The translations under genes were made by a program, and so were the position numbers. The notes under the pieces are model-generated. The model was given only the letters and a program-made list of their open reading frames with translations. It was not told the origin of the DNA and did not search any database. A DNA stretch of 64,000 bases from Acinetobacter ursingii DSM 16037 = CIP 107286. GTDB taxonomy: Bacteria > Pseudomonadota > Gammaproteobacteria > Pseudomonadales > Moraxellaceae. Positions 20,856 through 27,113 of this stretch are shown here, piece after piece. The stretch's first letter is position 1. Each line of letters opens with the position of its first letter. The stretch lies in assembly GCF_000368825.1 (NCBI RefSeq), contig NZ_KB849710.1:1-64000 (forward strand), written 5' to 3'.

Positions 20856-22058
20856 TTAAAATAAAGCCTCTAAACGGACAAAAGTACTCACATAGTGACT
20901 GCGATCTTCACGATGATCATTAAAATAATTGAGATCGCCTTGTACATAAAACCATTCACGCCAGAGTTGTTGACGCCAAGACATAAAAGGTCCCCAGCTA
21001 TTTAAGCGTAAGTCGCTATTATTGTAATAACCACCTGTATACAAGCCGTAATTAAAACGATTATTGGCAAAGAATTGATGCTGTCTAAATAAACGGTTAT
21101 CCCACCACAGATCATCATCCTGATCATCAGCATAAGTTAGGCTGAATTGGTTAGAGAGAAAAGCCTCATTAGGACGCGCATGCGTTAATTCTAGATTGGT
21201 TCTTAAATAGTTTTTACTATCGATGCCATAACGATAAATTTGTTCCGCGTAAAACGAAAAATCGTTGCGTAGCGGCCACGCGCGTTTGGCTTTTAAGCGG
21301 ACATAAATGTCGTCCCCAGAACGAATCCCCAGATCGGCATCAGTTTCAAACGGTAATTTTTTGGAGAAATCAGACCATCGTAGTGCCAATGAACCATTAT
21401 TGTCACGGGTTTGACGAGAATCTAAGCGTTTTTTATCCCCGTTTGGATCGATATTGGTATTGGCGACATTATTATCAAACTCATCATCGAGTGAGTCATC
21501 ACCAAACACGACGCTAAAACGCCGTTCGAGTGTTGGAAGTTTAATTTTTCCTCGAATACGTGGCTTAATCTCATAGCCATTATATTTATCCCAATAATTA
21601 TCTAGCATGATCCTCAAGGTGGCATCGGCTGGTTTTTTGGGATCTACATCACCAAACCAATGATCGATTTTGCCAGAGGTACGGTCTGCCCAACGGCTAA
21701 TATCATGCTGCTTACGATCAAACCACGTTAGATCTTGAGTTTCAGATACAGGAGGAACATTGGGCGTATCTGACTCAGGAGGTAAAATGGTCGGTGTTGA
21801 ATCAATCCATGCAGGAATTAAATCTAATAGATTTTTATCTTGTGATTGATTTAATTGGTGTAATTTGACTGCATAGGCGACAGAGGTTCGTGGCGTATTG
21901 GGATCATTTGGTAAAACCAAGGGCTGATCTTGCTCGGAAGATTGATCGAAACTCACATCTTTTGTTTCTGTATTGGCGGAAAGCGAAGTTATTCCCCCCA
22001 AACACACTAAGAAATATAAAACGCGAGAACCCAAGTTAAAATAATTAGCTTTCATCAT
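20856..22058 (-). CDS. Uncharacterised outer-membrane beta-barrel-like protein
   Basis: The 400-residue product has a signal peptide (hydrophobic about residues 10-27, cleavage near SLSANTE). A proline-rich region follows to about residue 110, and from about residue 125 alternating strands such as YEIKPRIRGKIKLPTLERRF and GIRSGDDIYVRLKAKRAW. The C-terminus is VSTFVRLEALF, ending in Phe as outer-membrane proteins do. I do not recognise a named family. A shorter paralogue follows directly downstream, so this is a tandem duplication. Outer-membrane location is inferred. Confidence 0.75.
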   Translation of the reverse strand: MMKANYFNLGSRVLYFLVCLGGITSLSANTETKDVSFDQSSEQDQPLVLPNDPNTPRTSVAYAVKLHQLNQSQDKNLLDLIPAWIDSTPTILPPESDTPNVPPVSETQDLTWFDRKQHDISRWADRTSGKIDHWFGDVDPKKPADATLRIMLDNYWDKYNGYEIKPRIRGKIKLPTLERRFSVVFGDDSLDDEFDNNVANTNIDPNGDKKRLDSRQTRDNNGSLALRWSDFSKKLPFETDADLGIRSGDDIYVRLKAKRAWPLRNDFSFYAEQIYRYGIDSKNYLRTNLELTHARPNEAFLSNQFSLTYADDQDDDLWWDNRLFRQHQFFANNRFNYGLYTGGYYNNSDLRLNSWGPFMSWRQQLWREWFYVQGDLNYFNDHREDRSHYVSTFVRLEALF

Positions 22059-22206
22059 AATGGCTGTACATTGTTTATTATCTCATTTATGTGATAACTC
22101 TTGTTGATTTACGTCATAAAATCAAGTCCTAGCAACAAAACTAAGTAATTTTAAGAAGATACGTTATTTTTTTGTATATAAATAATTTGAATTTTATACA
22201 AATATC

Positions 22207-22542
22207 TTAATGATTAATGGATTTTGAAAATAAATTGATGATGATTACCCCTGCAATAATCAACAACATACCCAATAACGCTGGGAAGTCCAATTTTTGT
22301 TTGAGTACAATAAAATTGATGGCCGCTACCATTACAATTCCTGTACCTGCCCAAATAGCATAGCTGATGCCTACAGCTAAGGTCTTAACGACAATACTTA
22401 ATAAATAGAATGCACAGACATAGCAAATCACCATGATTAAGGTATAAAGTGCATGGGTAAAGCCTTTGGTATGTGGCAACGAAGATGTTGCAATGACATC
22501 AAATATAATCGCAAGGCCAAGCGCTAGATAAGCTTTAATCAT
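22207..22542 (-). CDS. Small multidrug resistance (SMR) family transporter
   Basis: The 111-residue product has four hydrophobic helices and clear SMR features: ALGLAIIFDVIATSSL in helix 1, CYVCAFYLLS in helix 2, ISYAIWAGTGIVMVAAINF in helix 3, and MLLIIAGVIIINLFSK in helix 4. SMR proteins are dual-topology proton antiporters for cationic drugs or metabolites such as guanidinium or spermidine. The essential membrane Glu (EmrE Glu14) is Asp15 here. The product is distinct from AbeS as I remember it. Substrate unknown. Confidence 0.87.
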   Translation of the reverse strand: MIKAYLALGLAIIFDVIATSSLPHTKGFTHALYTLIMVICYVCAFYLLSIVVKTLAVGISYAIWAGTGIVMVAAINFIVLKQKLDFPALLGMLLIIAGVIIINLFSKSINH

Positions 22543-22615
22543 GGATTACACCATTTAGAATCAATAAAGCTCAAGTGCCAAAATTTTAATTGAACCAAAA
22601 AATTATATAGACCAA

Positions 22616-22641
22616 ATAAAAACTCTCCACAAAGGGAGAGT
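22616..22641 (-). terminator. Terminator for the small glycine-rich gene (minus strand)
   Basis: ACTCTCC and GGAGAGT form a stem. On the minus strand it is followed by TTTTTATTTGG, about 57 bases after the stop of the gene at 22698. Confidence 0.75.
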
Positions 22642-22697
22642 CTTCAAGATATTAAGATAAGAATAAGTGATTAAAGTGATTCAAATCCGTTTTTTAT

Positions 22698-22928
22698 TTA
22701 GGCTGAAGCATGCGTATGTTGGCAGCGACGAGAATAAATCTTACCAGCTATACCTCCAATCAACGCACCACTAAAGGTTCCAAAAACAGGAAGAATACTG
22801 CCTGCTACGGCACCTATTACGACACCTTTTACAGTTGGAGAAAAACGTGATTTTTTTGCTGATTCCTGCTCATTTGCTGTTGAAGTGTTGGCTGTATCTA
22901 ATACATTAGGATTTTGATCAGTTGCCAT
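22698..22928 (-). CDS. Small glycine-zipper membrane protein
   Basis: The 76-residue product has a polar, Asn/Thr-rich N-terminus, then a hydrophobic glycine-zipper hairpin (VKGVVIGAVAGSILPVFGTF followed by SGALIGGIAGKIYS) and a C-terminal Arg/His/Cys tail. Proteins of this type insert into membranes, but no function is known. The start was set at the second ATG (22928) because GAGGAA abuts the first ATG and sits six bases before the second. Confidence 0.6.
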   Translation of the reverse strand: MATDQNPNVLDTANTSTANEQESAKKSRFSPTVKGVVIGAVAGSILPVFGTFSGALIGGIAGKIYSRRCQHTHASA

Positions 22929-23064
22929 TTTCATTTCCTCTTATTTAGGTTGAGATATCCATGACCTGAATTGAGTCGAACGAGTCATTGAATTTATCTA
23001 AACACAAGATTCAGCCTGAATTTGTGGCAGAGCTGTTAATAAGAAATCAAGTTTAGTAACAACC

Positions 23065-23094
23065 TTGACAGTTTCGTTGCAAGCCACATACTTT
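23065..23094 (+). promoter_or_regulatory. Possible sigma-70 promoter upstream of the ASCH pseudogene
   Basis: TTGACA at 23065-23070 and TACTTT at 23089-23094 are separated by 18 bases. The -35 box is a perfect match and the -10 is weaker. It would drive the downstream ASCH reading frame from about 100 bases upstream. Confidence 0.35.
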
Positions 23095-23194
23095 GGGTGA
23101 AAGAACTTGTCCATAAAGTGTCTAAAGCAATTTTTTGTATTTCATTCATCCGTGAAACTTTTACAATACTAAAAAATAAATCCAGAGGAATACT

Positions 23195-23551
23195 TTGAAA
23201 AAATTAAAAGCACTCTCTATCGTAGCGCCCGCTTGTGAGCGAATTATCTCAGGACAGAAAAAACTGGAAATTCGTTCATGGCGACCCGAACATTTGCCGC
23301 TATGTGATTTAGTGATTGTACAAAATACGCAGTTCCTGCATAAAGACGGTGATGAACAGATCGGGACAGCGATGGCAATCATTGATATTGTCGCGGTACA
23401 TACATGGCGTTAAGATGAAATTGAAATGGCCTGTGCAAACTATTGGACAGAAGGATATTGGGCTTGGGAAATTACCAATGTGCGTCCGCTTGTACCTGGC
23501 ATTCAGTGCATGGCCAAACGTAGGATTTATGAAATTGATCTTGCTATATGA
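23195..23551 (+). pseudogene. ASCH domain protein interrupted by an in-frame stop
   Basis: The frame starts MKKLKALSIVAPACERIISG and contains the ASCH signature GQKKLEIRSW, then LVIVQNTQFL and GTAMAIIDIVAVHTWR. A TAA stop occurs at 23411-23413. Reading on in the same frame gives DEIEMACANYWTEGYWAWEI and then a plausible end (AKRRIYEIDLAI) with TGA at 23549-23551. The two halves together make a normal-length ASCH protein of about 118 residues. A single substitution, for example GAA to TAA, explains the break. ASCH proteins bind RNA or modified nucleosides; the truncated product is probably inactive. Confidence 0.8.
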
Positions 23552-23565
23552 AAAACGCTATAAAA

Positions 23566-23586
23566 ATCCCCCTGAATGAGGGGGAT
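23566..23586. terminator. CCCCC/GGGGG hairpin after the ASCH pseudogene
   Basis: ATCCCCCT and AGGGGGAT pair around GAATG. On the minus strand the stem is followed by TTTTTATAG, so it could terminate transcripts from the FrnE-like gene as well as act behind the pseudogene. Another inverted repeat, GTTCATCCA/TGGATGAAC, lies at 23599-23626. Confidence 0.6.
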
Positions 23587-23756
23587 AAACTCAATGCTGT
23601 TCATCCATTGATTGGGTTGGATGAACATGACGAGAAATTAAAATTACAGCGCAGTTGATGCATCTGATTTTAAAAGTTCTCAATCAGTGAACCTAGTCTA
23701 TTTATGCAACGCAGCATTGCAAAATAAGGCTCGACGAACCCAGTTTACCCCGAGAT

Positions 23757-24455
23757 TTATTTTTGCGGAATTTCGCAACTGTCATCATGACAACTTGCAG
23801 CCGTCGTAGCGGCGATGGATGATTGAGGCTGATCCTGCGCTTGCTGTAAAGCCTGTAGAAAAACCTCACGTGGCTGTGCGCCTGACAGGGCCAGCTTTTG
23901 ATCGAACACGAAAAAAGGTACGCCACTAATATTGAGCTGTTCATGCGCAATTTTTTCATCATGACGGACAAAATCAGCCAACTCATCGCTATCAAGTACA
24001 AACTCGACTTCGGCATGATCCAAACCAATTCTGGAGGCAATTTCCTCTACAACTTCACGTTCACCAATAGCAAGACCTTCCGTCATATATGCATGGAAAA
24101 AGGCTTCCTCCGCTTGACTTCCTAAGCCCTTACTTTGTGCTAAATGGATGATACGATGTGCATTAAAACTATTACCAGATTTGGCTTGCTGCCATTGGAA
24201 ATCGATTCCTTCATCGGCTGCCATTTCTGCAATATTACGTTCCATTTCTTGCATTTCTTCAAAACTACGACCATATTTAATCGCTAGACGCTCTGTATTT
24301 GACATATCATGTTTGGCGGGAGCATTCGGATCCAACTCAAAACTATGCCAATGAATCTCTAACTCGATACCTGCCTGCTCTGCAACGTGCTCAAGACGTT
24401 TCTTACCAATATAACAAAAGGGGCACACCACATCTGACCAGATATCTACGCGCAT
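23757..24455 (-). CDS. DsbA-family thiol oxidoreductase, FrnE type
   Basis: The 232-residue product starts MRVDIWSDVVCPFCYIGKKR. The CPFC motif at residues 11-14 is the redox-active CXXC of a thioredoxin-fold DsbA/2-hydroxychromene isomerase-like domain, and NISGVPFFVFDQKLALSGAQ holds the cis-proline loop. There is no signal peptide, so it is cytoplasmic like FrnE. The C-terminal tail ASCHDDSCEIPQK contains a CX4C pair, as remembered for Deinococcus FrnE. It is a probable disulfide isomerase/oxidoreductase in oxidative stress; the substrate is unknown. Confidence 0.88.
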   Translation of the reverse strand: MRVDIWSDVVCPFCYIGKKRLEHVAEQAGIELEIHWHSFELDPNAPAKHDMSNTERLAIKYGRSFEEMQEMERNIAEMAADEGIDFQWQQAKSGNSFNAHRIIHLAQSKGLGSQAEEAFFHAYMTEGLAIGEREVVEEIASRIGLDHAEVEFVLDSDELADFVRHDEKIAHEQLNISGVPFFVFDQKLALSGAQPREVFLQALQQAQDQPQSSIAATTAASCHDDSCEIPQK

Positions 24456-24641
24456 GATGGATACTCAATTTTAATTAATGACTTTATAATAGAGGCGAGT
24501 GGATCGCGTTTAAAGTACAAAAATTGCAATACAGCATTACATTTTGTGCAATTGAGTGATCTTTAAGAGCATGAAATTTGAGATTCAATTCAGACATCAC
24601 GATAAAACATAACAACAAGCAAATAAATCAAGGAGGTGTAT

Positions 24642-25418
24642 ATGTCAGTACGCCGTTTAACCATAGGCTTTGTGCTATTAATCCTACTGGTTGGCTGTGT
24701 CTTTTGGTTTTATAAAAATTCACAATACCAACGTGATGATGTGTATAACCGAGAAATGTTCGATGTGGTCATGGCTGAAAAAATGCAGCAGCTTTATGAT
24801 CAAGCACAAAACTGGGAACAGCCTATTCATCTGGATGTCCACGATAAACGGCTATATGGTGATTATAAAATCATGTCAGAGTTTTTGCTCAATTACTGGA
24901 TGCAAAATGCCGAAGCGAGAAATCTGTATTTACGTGAGCTAAAAGCCGCCAAATGGGATCAGTTTCTGGACGTAGATCGACTTGATCAGGATCGTCAGCA
25001 TAATTATGTAGAAACCACACAAATGCTGGTAGATGTAAAAATGATAGAAACGAATTATTTGCAGGACAATAGCGAATCTCAACAGCATTTTTTAAATCAG
25101 GCGCGCAGTTTATCCATTCATCCTGAGATGAAAGCGGCGCTATTGGTTAAAATTAACCAAAAACAAGATCAACGAAAAGAATATGCGTTGTTTAATCTGG
25201 AACAACAGATTTATAGCAAAGCAGAGCAAATGTTTGAGTTATTAAAAAATCATCGCTGGCAGAAACAAGACGGTAAGATCTCATTTTATGACGCTGCACA
25301 GGTTAAACAATTCAATCAGCTTTATCAGGATGTTTTGCGCATAAACGCAAAAATTGAAAAAATTAAAAGTCAAAATGCACAAACATTACAGAAGGATGTA
25401 GCTTCACCTCGCCAATAA
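24642..25418 (+). CDS. Membrane-anchored coiled-coil protein of unknown function
   Basis: The 258-residue product has one N-terminal membrane helix (about residues 6-24, TIGFVLLILLVGCVFWFYK) and a long polar alpha-helical remainder rich in Gln, Lys, Glu and Asp. The helix VKMIETNYLQDNSESQQHFL and the C-terminal NAKIEKIKSQNAQTLQK suggest coiled coils in the periplasm. No family was recognised. The start ATG at 24642 has a near-perfect AGGAGGTG ribosome-binding site. It is monocistronic, with a strong terminator overlapping the stop codon. Confidence 0.75.
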   Translation: MSVRRLTIGFVLLILLVGCVFWFYKNSQYQRDDVYNREMFDVVMAEKMQQLYDQAQNWEQPIHLDVHDKRLYGDYKIMSEFLLNYWMQNAEARNLYLRELKAAKWDQFLDVDRLDQDRQHNYVETTQMLVDVKMIETNYLQDNSESQQHFLNQARSLSIHPEMKAALLVKINQKQDQRKEYALFNLEQQIYSKAEQMFELLKNHRWQKQDGKISFYDAAQVKQFNQLYQDVLRINAKIEKIKSQNAQTLQKDVASPRQ

Positions 25419-25450
25419 GTAAAGGCAGATCAACTGGATCTGCCTTTACT
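25418..25450 (+). terminator. Long terminator hairpin after the coiled-coil gene
   Basis: AGTAAAGGCAGATC pairs with GATCTGCCTTTACT around a short loop. It begins at the last base of the stop codon and is followed by TGGATTTTTTG. Confidence 0.85.
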
Positions 25451-25486
25451 TGGATTTTTTGAGAAAACAAATGATTAAAACAGGAA

Positions 25487-25951
25487 TTAAACCTGACTTT
25501 GGATATAGTTTTCGATACCAACATCGTCAATCAAGTCAATTTGCGTTTCTGTCCAGTCCCAATATTCTTCTTCTTTTTCCAGAATTTCACGAACTAAATC
25601 ACGAGAGACGTAATCCTGAGCCAATTCACAGACTTCAATGGTTTTCTTTTCGACTTCAATGTTCTCTTTGACTTTACGTACATCACACTTTAAAACTTCT
25701 GCGGTATGTTGACCGATATAAAGTTTGCCCAGATGTTGCAAGTTTGGTAGACCTTCTAAAAATAAAATACGCTCAATAATTTTATCGGCATGTTTCATCT
25801 GACGAATTGATTCTTTATATTCAATTGAACCTAGTTTTTCGATTCCCCAGTCATTACACATACGAGAGTGTAAAAAATACTGATTAATCGCAGTTAGATG
25901 ATGATAAAGCACTTGATTCAGTTGATTGATGACTTCACGATTGCCTTTCAT
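25487..25951 (-). CDS. bfr: Bacterioferritin with degenerate ferroxidase centre
   Basis: The 154-residue product has the four-helix bacterioferritin fold. It begins MKGNREVINQLNQVLYHHLT and contains INQYFLHSRMCNDWG and the heme-ligand region IRQMKHADKIIERILFLEGLP with Met52. By position against E. coli Bfr, four of the six di-iron ligands are changed: Glu18 to His, Glu51 to Gln, Glu94 to Val and His130 to Tyr. His54 and Glu127 are retained. It therefore looks like the heme-bearing, non-catalytic subunit type that partners a catalytic Bfr encoded elsewhere. bfd lies upstream on the same strand. A TTG 15 bases upstream is an alternative start. Confidence 0.93.
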   Translation of the reverse strand: MKGNREVINQLNQVLYHHLTAINQYFLHSRMCNDWGIEKLGSIEYKESIRQMKHADKIIERILFLEGLPNLQHLGKLYIGQHTAEVLKCDVRKVKENIEVEKKTIEVCELAQDYVSRDLVREILEKEEEYWDWTETQIDLIDDVGIENYIQSQV

Positions 25952-26104
25952 TGCGCGGACTCCCAAAACAAATTTTGCCCCGACTAAGGTTCAAGGCCAT
26001 CTTTTTCAGATCAGTTTAATCAAGATTTGAGCTTCAAGCGAGTAATTTATGGAACAGCAAATGAAAATCGCAATCAAAAACAACTAAATATAAAATATAG
26101 ATAA

Positions 26105-26133
26105 AATAAAACCCGCTTAGAGTCACAAGCGGG
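26105..26133 (-). terminator. Terminator after bfd (minus strand)
   Basis: CCCGCTT and AAGCGGG form a 7-bp stem that on the minus strand runs into TTTTATTTTAT. It lies 70-95 bases after the bfd stop, so bfr probably has its own promoter in the remaining 150 bases. Confidence 0.75.
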
Positions 26134-26201
26134 GAGGAGAGTATGATCTGGGGATCATGATAATATTGTTATAATTATGTTCAAAATAAATTTATCGCCA
26201 T

Positions 26202-26396
26202 CTAGGCTGCAACTGAAATACGCGCAGCAATTTCAGCCAATTCATCACTAATAATCGTACGAGCTTCTGGTGCGCAACGACCACAGCACGTGCCTAAATC
26301 TAGTAAATCACGAATTTCTCGATAGCTTTCAGCACCGTTTGCAACAGCATCTTTAATATCTTGATCGGTAATACCGCGACATAAACACACGTACAT
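26202..26396 (-). CDS. bfd: Bacterioferritin-associated ferredoxin
   Basis: The 64-residue product is Bfd, a [2Fe-2S] ferredoxin that docks on bacterioferritin and reduces stored ferric iron for release. The cysteines are all visible: CLCRGIT at residues 4-6 and TCCGRC near residues 37-41. The start ATG at 26396 gives the conserved MYVCLCRG; an ATG 15 bases upstream is in frame. A Fur-like box overlaps the expected promoter, which would induce the gene under iron starvation. Confidence 0.95.
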   Translation of the reverse strand: MYVCLCRGITDQDIKDAVANGAESYREIRDLLDLGTCCGRCAPEARTIISDELAEIAARISVAA

Positions 26397-26431
26397 CAGA
26401 CTTATTCGCATTGATAAATGGGATAACTGAT

Positions 26432-26450
26432 ATTATTGATAATTATTATC
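26432..26450. promoter_or_regulatory. Fur-box-like operator upstream of bfd
   Basis: ATTATTGATAATTATTATC matches the Fur consensus GATAATGATAATCATTATC at 15 of 19 positions. It lies 36-54 bases upstream of the bfd start. Fur repression of bfd is established in Pseudomonas and E. coli. A weaker, similar AT-rich site near 26159-26178 upstream of bfr was not counted. Confidence 0.7.
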
Positions 26451-26522
26451 GTTTGTCAATGAAATTCATTTGAAAATACGATTTTTAATATTGTCATTTT
26501 GAATAAAAAGCTAAGAAACAAA

Positions 26523-26546
26523 TGGAAAATCCGAGCATGGCTCGGA
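26523..26546 (-). terminator. Terminator after ridA (minus strand)
   Basis: TCCGAGC and GCTCGGA pair around an ATG loop. On the minus strand TTTTCCATTT follows. It lies about 70 bases after the ridA stop. Confidence 0.75.
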
Positions 26547-26616
26547 CTTCTTAATAACGTGATGTGCTCTATAGAATTAAAATGCTGAAAGCTGAAATCA
26601 TTAAAAAACGCATAAG

Positions 26617-27000
26617 TTATTGATGAATAATTACAATCCCATCCATTTCAACCAAAGCACCTTTGGGTAAACTTGCGACACCCAACGCAGCGCGTGCAGG
26701 ATAAGGCTGAGCAAAATATTCACCCATAATCTGATTGACGAGCTGAAAATGAGATAAATCAGTCATAAAAATATTAAGTTTCGCGATATCTGCTAGTGTT
26801 CCGCCTGCCGCTTCACAGACCGCTTTTAAATTATCAAATACGCGGCGAATTTGAGCTTCAATACCTTCAACAAGTTCCATACTATATGGGTCTAAACCAA
26901 TTTGACCTGATAAATACAGTGTATTACCCACTAATATTGCCTGAGAATAAGTTCCAATCGCAGCAGGTGCATTTTCCGTATGGATCACTTGACGGGTCAT
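26617..27000 (-). CDS. ridA: RidA family enamine/imine deaminase
   Basis: RidA hydrolyses reactive 2-aminoacrylate and related enamines formed by PLP enzymes. The 127-residue product has the family signature: [28 protein letters not shown], and [20 protein letters not shown] with the catalytic Arg in PAR. A TAGGAGAAATCA ribosome-binding site precedes the ATG. It lies immediately downstream of spoT, as often seen in gammaproteobacteria (spoT-yjgF type order). Confidence 0.95.
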   Translation of the reverse strand: MTRQVIHTENAPAAIGTYSQAILVGNTLYLSGQIGLDPYSMELVEGIEAQIRRVFDNLKAVCEAAGGTLADIAKLNIFMTDLSHFQLVNQIMGEYFAQPYPARAALGVASLPKGALVEMDGIVIIHQ

Positions 27001-27113
27001 TGATTTCTCCTAAATCTGATATTCTGACCATCATAATCCATGCGGCTGTTAGGCAAAAGACCGATTCATGAATTATCAGGAATTTATTCAGTCTTGTTTT
27101 TTTTCAAAAATGA

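Noticed and set aside
22990..23075. Weak similarity between AATAAGAAAT-containing spacers near 23038 and 58988
   Set aside because: About 30 bases share a core and differ mainly by transitions, but this is too short and AT-rich to call a repeat without a genome-wide search.
26159..26178. A second Fur-like AT-rich palindromic stretch upstream of bfr
   Set aside because: The match to the Fur consensus is much poorer than the site before bfd and could be chance in AT-rich DNA.
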